From assembly GCA_011037195.1 (NCBI GenBank), contig JAAEAF010003834.1, positions 46,745-110,744 of the forward strand: 64,000 nt of DNA, given 5' to 3'. Position 1 is the first letter of the stretch, and each line of letters begins with the position of its first letter. Positions 31,245-42,414 of the stretch are shown here, piece by piece. The notes below the pieces were generated by a model that saw only the letters and a program-made list of their open reading frames with translations, was not told the DNA's origin and did no database searches. Both the position numbers and the translations under genes were made by a program. The stretch is from Triatoma infestans. Its lineage: Eukaryota; Arthropoda; Insecta; Hemiptera; Reduviidae.

Positions 31245-32990
31245 CAAATTACTATATTTTTTATTTAAAAACAAAAAAAATCTGTTATGTAACAAACTTT
31301 CTCTAAGGGGGGAGTGAAGTTATTCGCTTCCGAGATCGTTCTCACAAGCCCCCCCCCGGGTACCCAACTAATCCAACAACATCGGTCTCCAGAAAATAGA
31401 AAAATACTTTCTTACAGTTCTGATCTGATAGACAAATCTTGTTTAAAATTCGGAATTTTATGCACTATCTAATCAGCTGATGGAAGTGCACATTGTAACC
31501 TGTTGTATCACCTCCAGTCACACTTGTGGTTGAGAGGTGGGCGAAAAGCGATACACTCAGTATATCTAGGAAGGGTATAGGAAGGGAATAGTGCATGGCA
31601 CAAGGAAGTGGCAATCCCCGTCTGCCGCCTTTCCCTCTCTGAAACTCTACTAGAGTTAAAATGCTTGAGAAATATAAAAATTAGTGTAATGAGTGGTTCT
31701 ACTGTCTAAGGTACGTTAGATAGATTTCCAAATTTGAAAATAGAATCGGTTAACTAGAAGTACAAATTTACAAAATTCACTTAACGATTTTCCACTTTCT
31801 CTCACTAGAAAGAGGAAAAATATTATTGCGAATAGTGGTGTACAAAATATCACAAAAAAGAAAATTTCCGTTCAGGTACTGCCAACCGCATCTGATACGA
31901 AAAAGTTTTTTGGTAAAATCCATCACCTTACAGAACCATTTTCTTTTTTTTCAGTTTGTTGCGATTTTCTCGAAAACGGCTGCAACAATCTTTTTTAAAC
32001 TTCGTATTGTACACCATAATATTGATGAAACATTTCACGGGAAAATTGACTTTTTGGGAAGCTTCTGTGGGAAAGTGCCACTTTACTAAAATGTATAGAC
32101 TACACCACCTAAATAATATTAATACACATTAAAAGCATTGATAGAATCCCAAATTTGAAGAAAATCAGTAACGGAAGTGCGATTTTTACAGAATACGAGC
32201 AGGTTTTCGAGTTTTCGTAAAAACGGCTGCGACGATTTTCTTTGACCTTGAAATGCTCACTGCACACAGATCAAAACTTTTCACTTTTGTTTGGAACATT
32301 TTTCCAAAAGCATTGATTTTCGGGGGTGATTTAGGAGCCTTTCAGTACGTTTTTCGCTAAATGGTCTTGAGATGGAGGTTGATGGCGAACCCATAGAAAC
32401 GTTCTAAACATTGTCATAAAAACTTTTTTTCACACCAAATTTTCATTTACTTCCTCTAGTTGCTGTTAGAGGAAGTATTACATCGGATCAAATTCTCGAT
32501 ATCGACTTCTTACTAGAAATACACGTTTTGAGGTTCCTGAGGCCAAAAAAACTGGTTTTTAGAAGTGTCTGTGGTGCAGGAGTGTGTGTGTGTGTTGCGA
32601 ATTTCACACACAGTAAACTGAATGTGAATGTTTTTGCGAATTTCTCTAGAGCGGCTCCAACTATTTCCTTTAAACTAGTTATATTAACTACACATTCAAA
32701 GAGTTACAACTTTTATTTGTAACATATGTCTAGAAAATTTCATTTAAGGGCACTTTTGGTGGAAGGGTGGTGTTATGTTTTCCTCTGTAGTGGTATTTCA
32801 GTTTATTTTATAATTCTGTCATCTAAATAATATTAATTAGAATTGAATATGTTGTCAAAATTCTGAGTTTGAAGAAAATCGGTTGACCGGAACCGGAACT
32901 GTTTATTTTTTTTTTTTTTTTTTAGTTTTCTACCACTTCATTCAATTTGTCGCATTTACTACTATTACAGAAACCTGTCACTTTTGTTGT
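31245..32990. other. No gene; several decayed Rep-A pieces
   Basis: 31770-32100 and 32150-32360 contain fragments in both orientations (TTCCGTTCAGGTACTGCC, GCAACAATCTTTTTTAAAC, CGGAAGTGCGATTTTTAC, ACGGCTGCGACGATTTTC). 31480-31640 is GC-richer and unassigned. Confidence 0.45.
32450..32935 (-). repeat. Rep-A partial copy, minus strand
   Basis: Starts at the terminal hairpin CTTCCTCTAG/TTGCTGTTAGAGGAAG (32450-32476). It then runs TCAAATTCTCGATATCGAC, AGAAATACACGTTTTGAGG, GCGGCTCCAACTATTTCC, AGGGCACTTTTGGTGG and GAAAATCGGTTGACCGGAA before a 20-base T run. Confidence 0.65.
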
Positions 32991-33125
32991 GGTTGTGGTT
33001 GGGTCCGCATAGCTGGAAAGCATCAGAGATATTTTTAGTGATAGCCTCCTCCTTTTTGCGGTCATCATCAGGATGTTTTGACAAAACTCTGCGATAACAT
33101 AGACTTGCAGACAGCAAATTTGGTT
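32985..33125 (-). repeat. Rep-B copy, internal core deleted
   Basis: Minus strand: GTCTATGTTATCGCAGAG, TTTTGTCAAAACATC, CTGATGATGACCGCAAAAAG, GAGGCTATCACTAAAAATATC, TCTGATGCTTTCCAGC. The stem II, GAAA and stem III part is missing: CTGATGA runs straight into TGACC. Confidence 0.7.
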
Positions 33126-33184
33126 AATACACTCTATTCAATGTTGATACATATCTATTAACTAAATCTTTTCTGTGAAGTCTA

Positions 33185-33300
33185 TGTTATTACCCTGCTT
33201 TGACAAAACATTCTGATGATGGGTGTATTAATTCTAAATAAAACACTTTATGTACACATTAGTAGAAAAAACGTTTATTTTTCATTTAATGTCATACAGC
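33185..33300 (+). repeat. Rep-B remnant with adjoining shared segment
   Basis: CTGCTTTGACAAAACATT, CTGATGATGGGTG, then unrelated sequence. The next 70 bases (ATAAAACACTTTATGTACAC, ACGTTTATTTTTCATTTAAT) closely resemble 41535-41605, which also lies beside a Rep-B core. Confidence 0.6.
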
Positions 33301-36300
33301 ATCCCCTGCTACCGGACGCATCCAAAGGTCGGGAGGAGTGGCCATTAGATATAGTGGTTAGCTGCGAATAAGTGAAAGAACCTGATGAATAAGCAGTCGT
33401 GGACAAGGGGAGCACATCGGAGGGGAAGTGTGCTGCCTGGTGACACAGTCAGTTCTATAAAAAGCCTCAGAACCCGATGATGATGTTTGATAGTGGCGAG
33501 TTAGCGCCGCAACTTCAAATAAAGCGCTTTGTCCGGGGAAGGTTTTTTTCCCAACCAACAGGGTGGATAGGACTCTGGAAGTCATAGTGAAGACGACCTA
33601 TCTAACAAATGGTACCTGATCCTCCTAATAGGAGGTTGTACGATGGGCCAGCTCCCCGCCTAAGGAAAAGCACCAATGGCTAAAAAAGGTCAAATAGGAA
33701 ACTTTGGACGGATAAATGGTAAACGACAGCGGCAGCGGGAACGGATTTTAACAATCGGAACTTGGAATGTCAGGTGTGTAAATAATAAATCTAAGGAAGT
33801 AACAGAGGAAGTTCAGAGGAGAAACCTAGATGTAGCAGTCTTAACGGAGACAAAGAAAAAAGGAAAAAAATAGGAAGCCTGGGGAATGTACATTCATATA
33901 TGATCGGTGGTGGACAAAGGAAATAGGGCCATTGCAAGAGTCTCAATCTTGTTTAAAAGTAAGTTTAAAAGAAAAATTAGATCTTGGAGTCAAATTAACG
34001 AGAGAATTTTGAAGCCATCTCTGGAAGTTTACGGAAGGAAAGTAATGCTACTGGGAGTTTATGCGCCAAATAATGATGCGCCGCCGCAGTTGAAAGATGA
34101 TTTTTATGAAAATATGAGCAGTTTGCTGGAGGATGCGAAATCTGACAAAGATATAATGATCCTGGGGGATTTGAATGCGAGGGTGGGGAGTAGTGAGGAT
34201 AGCGAAGTAGTAGGTCGGTATGGGGAAATTGTAAAGAATGAAAATGGGGATCGCTTATTAGAGCTGTGTGAGGTATTTGATTTGAAGGTTCAAAATACCT
34301 TCTTCCAGCACAAAGACATACATAGATATAAGTGGTATCAGCCAGCTAGAAATTTGAGATCAATAATCGATTATTACATTACAAAGAAAAAAAATTCCTT
34401 TCAAGTAAAAGACTTGAGAGTATTTAGAGGATCCGAATGTGGTACACACCATTTTTGATTACAGGCGAAAGTGCATATACCTGCTTGGCGGAAGAGTTTC
34501 CCACTAAAAGCAACCGAAACATCTGGAGAGAATGAATGATTCTAAATACAATTTAATGTTACTAAGGAACGAAGTAACAAGACTGGAGCAAAAGTTGGAA
34601 TAGGATAAAGAGGGAGATGCAACAGAAAATATGAGCATTTGAAACATTGTGAGCAGGAAGCCGCGAAGGAAGCGTTAGGAGAAGTGGAGGAGGGTAGGCG
34701 AAAGGAGGAATGGTGGAATGAAGAGGTGAAGGATGCAGTTGAGTGTAAGAAAGCGGCATACCAGAAATGGTTAAATTCGAAAGCGGAAACGGATCTGAGG
34801 GAATATAGAAGAATAAAAGTTTTAGTAAAGAAACAGATAGAAAAGGCTAAAAGTGGGAGAAAACTTATAACAGGATCGATGGTTGTTTAGGATTTAATAG
34901 ATACAGGGAGGCATGGCGAGTGCGAATGGTCTACGAAGAAATACATCTCAGCGGAATGTAATGCAGACAATAAGTGAAGAAAAGTGAGTGGGTGAGTTAT
35001 AATAAGAATTTATATATGGAAAGTAGGGCCAGTCTCATGGAGAAGTGGGAAATGCAGGAGGATTGTGAAGAGATTTTAATAGAAGAGAAGGAAGTATGGA
35101 CAGCCCTGAAATAAAATCGAAAAGCGCCTGGCCCAGCTGGCATCCCAGTAAAACTTTTAAAAGCCGGAGGACCAGTCTTAGTCTAGGCATGCTTACTCTG
35201 TTTAATTAATAATGAGAGGTGGTATGATTTCGGAAGATATAAGAATGGGATATCTCTCATCAATTTATAAGAAAGGGAATACAACCGTTTGTGGGAATTA
35301 CAGAGGTGTATGTGTACAAAGTTCCGTAGCCAGAGTGTTGGGAAGAATATTAGAAAATAGAATAGAAATAATATGTGGCCCCTCGGGAACAGAGTGTATT
35401 TACAGCTGGGACATGATGTGTAGCTAAGATTTTCATTCTGAGGCAATTAATAGATAAATGCAAGGCGAGAAATAAGGAGTTGCATCTGGCATTTATTGAC
35501 CTGGAGAAGGCCTACGATGAAATCTCGAGAGAAAGAATGTGGCAAGCACTAGCTGAAGTAGGTGTAGAGATGGAATTGATCGTGCGGTGCAGAAGATGTA
35601 TCAAGATAATGTACATGTGTGAAGCAGGGGGAAAAATATCCAGAGCATTCCAAACCTCCAAGGGCTACCTATCGCCCACTTATTTAAAATCTACCTGGAT
35701 AGGGCGGTTTATGAATAGCCAGAAAGTGTAAAGGTATGGATTTGCAGATTAAAGACGAACGCCTTTGTACTTTATTCTTTGCTGATTCTTTATCCAGGTG
35801 GTTATAGCCCAGGATAAAGAGGATCTAGAATTGATTATGAGGAAGCTGAAGGATTCATATCCAAGTTGGGCAATAAAGATAAATGAGTACATGGTGGTAG
35901 CAGGAAGTGAAAGAAGGATTTATTGGTGGACGGGGAGAAATGCAAAAGGACTATGTATTTTAAGTACTTAAGTTCGGTTTTGGAAGAGGAAGAAGGTTGT
36001 GAAGAGGAAGTGCGGGTTAAAATTGGTTAGGCCCGAAAGGTGGTTAGAATGCTCCACCCAGTAATATGGAATCAATCTCTTCAAAAAATAATAAAAAACG
36101 AGTCTTCAACTCAATAATAGAGAAATCCTCGTATGCAGATTAGAAACCTGGGCTACTACAAGGAAAATGTGCGCAAAGATACTGCAAAAATGGATTATTG
36201 GAGAAGGTGTTTGAAAAAAAGGAGAAGAGATACATTAAGAAATTATGGGGGAGAGATTAAGAAAAAGAAAATTGAAATGGTATGGACACTTCAGAAGGAT

Positions 36301-36450
36301 GCCCCAGTAAGATGGCCAGAGAGGGTGAAAAAGTGGACAGAGAGAAATAGAAGGCAAGGAAAATGGAAAGAGGATATAGAGGAGCAGATGGCTGGTAGAG
36401 GACTGCGAGAAGGTGACTGGTACCCCATCCAGTGATGGCCCTGATAGAGT
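33300..36450 (+). mobile_element. RTE-like non-LTR retrotransposon, inactive
   Basis: About 3.1 kb with a GC-richer leader (33300-33675), an endonuclease (33676-34440) and scattered RT pieces (35095-35800). RT motifs in shifted frames: RKAPGPAGIPVKLLKAGG, KKGNTTVCGNYRGVC, LHLAFIDLEKAYDEISRE and then FADSLSRW where an FADD box is expected. The C-terminal part includes RYGMDTSEGCPSKMARE-like fragments and ends with LREGDWYP near 36420. Many stops and frameshifts are present. The endonuclease opening (TWNVRCVNNKSKE) and order resemble RTE-group elements, often annotated as craniofacial development protein 2-like in genomes; the clade assignment is inference. Confidence 0.85.
33676..34458 (+). 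pseudogene. RTE-like LINE endonuclease, one stop codon
   Basis: Two adjacent open frames (33676-33873 and 33907-34458) are separated by a single in-frame TAG. Visible EEP-type endonuclease motifs: ILTIGTWNVR (catalytic Asn), AVLTETKKK (Glu), MLLGVYAPNN, MILGDLNARVG (Asp and Asn), and IIDYYITKK. The last box, normally SDH, is broken near 34435-34455 by a frameshift. The near-continuous frame suggests a relatively young insertion compared with its RT part. Confidence 0.8.
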
Positions 36451-36479
36451 CATTAGTTTATGAAGTGAATGAAATGTTG

Positions 36480-37935
36480 CATGGGGGTGTAATGTAATTA
36501 TGGTAGTTCACAAAGTCGTTCAGTGAGGTCTGTCAGTCAGTATCACGTTTGTCTACGGTGGATGTAACAAGTCTTGTGGCCATCTCCGTTTTAGTCTTCT
36601 TTCTGGAATTAGAGTTATTCGTAAATTGTTGATGAGAAGATTTGTATGACCGTTCAGTTTGCCCTGATACTTAGAGTGCAGTCGGTTGTGCTGCTTGATA
36701 TACTGTTTCAGTGTTTGTGTCTTCATGTATTGTTTCGTTTGTAACATACAAAAGAGATGAGAGGATAGTCCGCAGTGTGCGAGATTGGAATATCTGAATT
36801 TTTTTTAAATGTATCTTTTTAGCTGCTCCCCAAAGCTGAAGTCTGTATTTCCAGAGGTATATTGTTTATGTTCAATGTGGATAATATATTTAGTAATCTA
36901 TATCTGTTTCAAACCTAAATTAAGTTCAAGTCTTTTAGTCATTACATGTGTTGCCCAAGTTAGTCGTTTGTCCAAATGCATCCCTAAATTTATAATATTG
37001 TTTATATTGAGTTTACTTTTCCATGTGATGTTCCAGTTATGCAAGTAAGTCCTGTGCAAGTGTTGCTCCTGTCTTAATTTGTTAGTTATTATGTCTGTGT
37101 TGGTAACAAGTAGTGCGTGCCATCCGCATAGGTCGCAGTAACAATATTCGGATGTTCAGATATGTCATATGTGTAAATATTGTATAGTAGTGGTCCCAGA
37201 ACACTCCCTTGCGGGACTCCAGCCTTAATGGAATGAATGTCAGAGATAACTTTATTTACCTTAACACTGAAGAATCTGTCCTCAAGATAAGATTTTAGTA
37301 AAACGTAATAGATGAAAGTTAAATTCTCTTTAGTTTGACGAGCAATCCTGGGTGCCATACTTCATCGAAGGCTTGTGATACATCTAGAAAAATACTGTAC
37401 ATATCTGTTTAGAATTCGAGGGCGTTAGCAATGAGTGGTGTGACTCTTTGTATTTGATGATTAGTAGAGTGCTGGTGTCTGAAGACAAATTGATGCTGTG
37501 GTATGATATGGGCTGTATAGTGTGTAAGTCGTTTATGAGCAGTTTTTGTCTAGTAATTTTTCTAGGAACGGAGGCAAACTTATTGGTCTGTAGGAAGTAA
37601 GTTCTGTAGGAGATTTGCCTGGTTTTGGTATCGTAGTTACTACGGAATATTTCCAGATAAGAGGGAAATAAACAGTCCTTAGTGAAGCGTTAAGTAGAAA
37701 CGTGAGAAACAGTATTGCCTTTTTAAGCAATAGTTTAAGGATGTCGGCAGTAATGAGATCGTTTCCCAGTGATTTCTTGTTTGGTAAGTTCTTAATAGCA
37801 TGTTGTGCTTCTGCGGGGGTAACAGATTTTGGTGGAAGTGAAAGTTGAAGTGGTTCAAATAATTCATCTCTTGTTCTATTGTGAGTCTCTTCTTGTGGAT
37901 AGTTATGAGGCTGGAAGACTTGTTGCAAGTTTCAG
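36480..37935 (-). mobile_element. Jockey-like LINE fragment, minus strand
   Basis: RT pieces on the minus strand: VTPAEAQHAIKNLPNKKS (37820 region), SLGNDLITADILKLLLKK, FLLNASLRTVYFPLIWKYS, TTIPKPGKSP, SYRPISLPPFLEKLLDK (end near 37540), SIKAGVPQGSVLGPLLYN, and TYADGTHYL with YADG in place of YADD at 37119-37130. The 3' part to about 36490 corresponds to the RT thumb region (LGMHLDKRLTWAT-like codons). Endonuclease absent. The 5' end abuts gypsy integrase near 37930, giving an apparent chimera. Confidence 0.82.
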
Positions 37936-38325
37936 AGTGACCTTGGAAGGAACCGGCAAAGTCAATATGCACTCTCTCCCATGGATAGCCTGGTATGTTC
38001 CACGAGTACAGCGGCAGCTCTAGCTCATTGGAGCGGTTTTCTTGGCATCCTTTACATTTAGCAACGTATGCTCTATATCCTTCTCCATCGCGGGCCACCA
38101 AACATAATATCGCGCTATCGATTTCATAGCTATGATTCCAGGATGTCCTTCATGTAGAATCTCCAAATTTTTTACCCTTAGTGCTTTGGGTATTACTATT
38201 CTCCCATGCCACATCAAAACTCCTTCCACAGAATTTATTTCATCCCTTTTCTCGAAAAATTGTTTCATTTCTGCCTCCTCTTTTCCTAATTTTGGAGGCC
38301 AACTGGTATCAATGAACAAACACAC
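37935..38325 (-). pseudogene. gypsy integrase, N-terminal half
   Basis: VLMWHGRIVIPKALR, LEILHEGHPGIIAMKSIAR (zinc-binding HH half), YVWWPAMEKDIE, then in another frame YVAKCKGCQENR (CC half), NIPGYPWERVHIDFAGSF (first catalytic Asp). The catalytic core stops soon after at the junction with the jockey-like LINE, so the second Asp and the Glu are missing. Integrase inserts the cDNA copy of the element in intact relatives. Confidence 0.85.
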
Positions 38326-38559
38326 TTTGCTTCAAATTGGATCTTTCCCCCTTTGAATATGTAATTCTTCCCTCGTTAATTCCAAATCTTGTAGTTTGTT
38401 TATTGTAATAAAATTAATCGTGGATTCAATTTTATTTTTATTTTCTTCTAACTTAAGAGGAAGTCTTGAACCGCCACCTTACTTTCTGTTCCCCTTCGAC
38501 ACTTCACCTCGAAGACGTAATTGTGAGAATAATAGCCAATCTGGTTAGTCTGTTATTAG

Positions 38560-39085
38560 TTACTTTAGAAGATTAGATTACTTTAGATCTTCTTTTGGAC
38601 CGAACAACCGTTCTAGAGGTTTATGATCTGTCACTAACCTGAACTGTCTTCCATATACATATTGATGAAATTTCGTTACTGCAAAGAAACAAGCGAGAGC
38701 CTCTCTAACTATGAAGAATAACGCTTTACTGTGGAAGCTAAAGTTCTTAAAGCATAAGCCACCGGGCGTTAGGTCTATCAGGGAAGTTAGGCATCAGTAC
38801 CGCTCCTAACCCTGATTCTGATGCATCGCACATTATTGTAATTGGCATTTTATCATCATAGGAGACAATACATACTTTGCCTGCTAGTAACTGTTTTGTT
38901 GCTTGGGAAATCCTTTCTTCTTCTTCAGACCACTTCCATCTCACCTTTGAACTTGTCAAGCGACGTAAACATGCGCATAGGCTGTGCAGATGAGATATAA
39001 ATCTCTCATAGTAGTTTAGTGCACCTAGAAAAGCTCTCAGCTCTTTCTTTGAAGGAGGAAAATTGGCTCCACGAATCGCTTCCAT
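38560..39085 (-). pseudogene. gypsy RT thumb and RNase H region
   Basis: FPPSKKELRAFLGALNYYE, FISHLHSLCACLRRLT, WKWSEEEERISQATKQLL, IVSYDDKMPITIMCDAS (RNase H first Asp), GLGAVLMPN, then in a shifted frame FFIVREALACFFAVTKFHQY and RLVTDHKPLERLFG near 38600. This order is typical of Ty3/gypsy Pol. Internal stops show it is dead. Confidence 0.8.
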
Positions 39086-39659
39086 TTTTCCATCGTTGGA
39101 TAGATACCGTACTACATATGCGGTTTCCCAAGTATTTTACTTACGGTTCAAGAAACTGACATTTTTCCTTTTTTGCTCTTAGTCCCGCCGCTCTTATTCT
39201 AGTCAAAACGTTTTTCGCCGTTGCCAGGTGTTGTCGGCGTTATTGTAACATCATCTAAATTGATACCTATATTCGGAATGTCTCCTCTTAATTCTTAGTT
39301 TTTCCATCCATCATTGGAACATTGCTGAAGCTGACGACAACCCAAATGTAGCCTCCGGTAAAGAAAAAATCCTACAAGCGTTGCAATCACTAACAAATCT
39401 CTATATTCTTCCGCCACCTCCATCTGAGATATGCGTCTCTGAGATAGATTACTGTAAATTCCACGACTCCTAGTAATTTCGTCGTGAGTTCCGCAAATGT
39501 TAGCATCGGATGGATATCTGGAATAATGAATAGATTCAACGTTACCCACAAACTCCACAAATCTTTACCTTTCCATTTCCTTTGTCAATGTTTACTGACG
39601 GTGTGGCCTACTGAACTGGCATCGGAAGGGTCAACCAGTTCAATTACTCCAGCTTGGAG

Positions 39660-40560
39660 TAATCTAATCTAATCTAGAAACTCGAGACTTCCAAAAGGAA
39701 GTTCAATACTTAGACCTCAGCTGGGCCCATTGTGCACCCTGTAAAGATGCCTAACATAACATAAGCCCTGTATAATTAAAAAACTCCAGGGCTGAGGCGA
39801 ATGAAATTTCTGATCCCAGTTGGCTCCCAATTGTGGACGCCAAAATTCAAGGAATGCACGCACTCTCCAAGAAGACGAAACGGTGTCTCAACCTTTTGGC
39901 CGCATTTCCTGCAGAGAGGGTCCGCAAGAGACTGTGTCTGCTGAGCAAGTACAGACAATTTATTGGAGTGCAGAAATTTTGTTGGCTGCTACTAGTGAGG
40001 TTATGTATGGTTTTAACTCGCTTAGGGACTGACCACACACCATTTTCTGTGTCCGGTAAATCCATTTGTATCAAACCAAGATGTTTCCTTAAAAGGCAAT
40101 GCCCTGCTACTAGGGCAGTAATTCTCCTTAGCCCTAATTTTTTTTCTGCCGAGGAGATAGTTGTGCGAGTCTTTGAGGGGTCTCCAAAAAAAACTTGAGC
40201 GCCTCAACCCTGCAATATTTTTCCAATATAATGTATGTTTTCATATTAGCCATTTTTCATGGCCGTATAGGCAGTTCTGTTCAAAATGCTGCAGAAAGGC
40301 TCCGGACCAATGGGCGTTCGTGAGGCGACCTCCTTCGCCAGTCTGTCGGCCTCTTCGTCACCTTGAATGCCTTTGTGTCCCGGCACCCGGCCCAGCGAAG
40401 GCTATTTTGGTTTGCCAGAGATTCTAATTTGGACTAACCTTTCTAACTCTCGTTCACTGGCCTTCTTAATGGGAATGGGACCCTCCTGGCCCTAAATGCT
40501 ATTGGGATTGCCTCTGGTTTTAAATGTATTGCTGCTTAATACCTTTTATGGTAACTGAAG
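39660..40560 (-). mobile_element. LINE 3' fragment nested in gypsy Pol
   Basis: On the minus strand, VPGHKGIQGDEEADRLAKEV near 40310-40390 is the C-terminal motif of a LINE RNase H, and ADPLCRKCGQKVETPFRLL near 39890-39925 is the following CCHC-like tail. The 3' end is a short tandem tail seen as (AATCT)n on the plus strand near 39659-39677. The gypsy reading frame resumes on both sides (protease above 40650, RT start below 39655), showing that the LINE inserted into gypsy. Confidence 0.72.
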
Positions 40561-40649
40561 AATCCTGAAACAATTCTTTAAATACATTGATTAAATTGCA
40601 TATTTCACTTCATGCTGTGTTCCCCGATTTGAGTTTTTAACCGGTTTTA

Positions 40650-40930
40650 CTGTCACTTCTCTTGGTGCAACCTGAAAGACTATATCCAAGGTAATCCGAA
40701 CAAGGGAATATCATCATCCTTCAATACAGCGGCCTTCAACTTTTTCCGTTGTTCATTTAATTTGACCTCCACTAAAGTCTGCCCTAAAACCTCTAAAGGG
40801 TGTTTTCCACACCCCTGGAGATTAGCAAGCTGTTGTAACGGTGGTTGTCCCAACCATCTCCACTAGGATTGACTGATTGTAGAAACTCGGGCTCCTGAAT
40901 CCATGAATACTCCATTTGCATGCCACACCA
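40650..40930 (-). pseudogene. gypsy aspartic protease remnant
   Basis: The minus strand encodes VFMDSGARVSTISQS, with the retropepsin active site read as D-S-G, followed by WRWLGQPPLQQLANLQG, LEVLGQTLVEVKLNEQRKK and DDDIPLFGLPWI. It is interrupted by stops. Retropepsins process Gag-Pol; the D-S/T-G box and position between gag and RT support the call. Confidence 0.7.
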
Positions 40931-41063
40931 TTTAATTACACTTTAATTTCACCCCTACCTATTTTGTGGACAACTGAATGAATATTCACTCTCTTCAGAA
41001 CATTTTCCTAACTTACTTAGCCTCGCTGCTCCCAAAAATCTATCGCGTAACCTTCCATCTAAA

Positions 41064-41432
41064 CTAGGCCCATATGCTAAGCGCTTTTAATGTGCTCAAA
41101 AATGTCGTAAATGACTCTTCCCCATTTCTGATTGCCTGTTCAAACTCTATTCTGGCTGTAAAATTAGTTTGTTCTGGTTTATACAAAAGCTTTAGGGCAC
41201 ACACTACTTCCGTGTAATCACAACTATCTAGCCTTTTAGGTATGAAAAAATTGTTTACAGCGCCCAGGGTCTGCGCTCCAATATAAGCCAAAAATGATTT
41301 ATTCCTGATCTCTTTGTGTTCTATCCCAGGTCTTCCTAGGCTCTTCACCTCGCAAACTCTTTCAAATTGGTCTAAATATTGTTCCAAACTCACCTTCGCA
41401 TGGGCAAATGGATCGAAAGAAAACCTTTCCAT
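41064..41432 (-). pseudogene. gypsy gag-like fragment
   Basis: 122 codons: MERFSFDPFAHAKVSLEQ, YLDQFERVCEVKSLGRPG, NKSFLAYIGAQTLGAVNNF, CALKLLYKPEQTNFTARIEF, then a FTTFLSTLKALSI ending. The pattern resembles the N-terminal capsid-like region of arthropod gypsy Gag (sequence of W/F-D-Y-F..RFE, then L-x-P..T..ER..F..R.Q..GE). No zinc knuckle is seen because the frame ends first. Confidence 0.65.
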
Positions 41433-41529
41433 CTATTTCTCCCAATGTTTCCAACTCGGTGTGTCTCGCTGCTCTCTAAGTCCCAGCTTGTCTTTTGTTT
41501 TGTCATCTTGTTTTTCCTCGTCGCGAATA

Positions 41530-41820
41530 TAGTAATTTCAAAATAAAAAACTTTATTTACACATTTCTAGAAAGGACGTTTATTTTTCATTTAATATCAC
41601 ACAACAACTATTTTATATTTTCTAACCATCTGGTTATTTCACATATGATAGCTGGATCACAATTACAATTTAATGATAACAAATATATATTTCTATTTCC
41701 TACAATGGGCAAACGCCCGAAACCGGTCGATGGCCACAAAAAGAAGCAGGCTATCACGGAAAATATCTTTGATCCCATCACTCTTTTTGGGAACTTTTTT
41801 CCAAGAAAGTTCATTTAAAA
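41530..41820 (+). repeat. Rep-B copy with upstream segment shared with 33230
   Basis: 41535-41605 matches 33233-33300 (AAAAAACTTTATTTACACAT, GACGTTTATTTTTCATTT). The core at 41697-41735 reads CCTACAATGGGCAAACGCCC then GAAACCGGTCGATGG, and is followed by CCACAAAAAGAAGCAGG and CTATCACGGAAAATATC. Stem II, GAAA, stem III and GTC are intact but the CTGATGA box is mutated to CTACAA. Confidence 0.72.
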
Positions 41821-41929
41821 AAGTTACTTAAAAAGGTTTCCTCAAAAAAAGTTACTTTATTAAGTTTAGATTTTCCAATTGTTAAAAATATTGAGACGCA
41901 AGCAAACATTTAGCAAACATTAGTTTGAA

Positions 41930-42000
41930 GAAAATTTGACACTTAAATCTGCGGTAAATCTGCGGTAAAAGAAAGTCATGTGAGTGTTTCACACCAGATT
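41930..42000 (-). repeat. Rep-A terminal segment, minus strand
   Basis: GCGGTAAAAGAAAGTCATGTG then AGTGTTTCACACCAGATTTG: the reverse complement of the Rep-A left end. Confidence 0.65.
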
Positions 42001-42414
42001 TGTTTACTAATCCAAGAGGTTAGAGTAAAAGTGCATTCTACTGCAGCAGCAGCAACAACATAACTAGTTGGGTTAGTTTTATTACAGCAAGTTTGGAACG
42101 TATTACACTATAGTTTTATGAGCAACATTTCAATTCCATCCAGTAAAAATCAGAAATGAAGGTCACGTACTGCCACTGCTAGAGAAGTGCCTCTCTGATC
42201 ATCTAACTACTTTTTGCCATAATTAACTATCTGCATAAATTTTCAATTAAAATTTTATCTCTAAATTCATTCATTTAGAAACCGGTTTCAATGGAAATAG
42301 TTTAATTTAAGAAAAATCTTTGTAACCAGAGTGCTCATTTTAGCAATAAACAAATCAATAAACAAACCGAAAATTCTGACAATGACTCCCACACAACTTG
42401 GTATTAGAATATTA

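Larger units (their letters stand above)
37935..41450 (-). mobile_element. Ty3/gypsy-like LTR retrotransposon body, decayed, with a nested LINE
   Basis: Minus-strand order is canonical: gag-like (41064-41432), protease (about 40650-40930), RT start (39480-39655), RT/RNase H (38747-39085 and around 38600), integrase (37935-38325). All parts carry stops or frameshifts. The element is split by a LINE fragment at about 39660-40560 and cut at its 3' side by the jockey-like LINE at 37935. No LTRs were identified, although an element-length remnant of 2.6 kb survives after subtracting the insert. Confidence 0.82.

Noticed and set aside
37679..38101. A novel integrase-plus-extension protein
   Set aside because: The open frame crosses a junction from gypsy integrase into jockey-like LINE sequence; each half is recognisable on its own.
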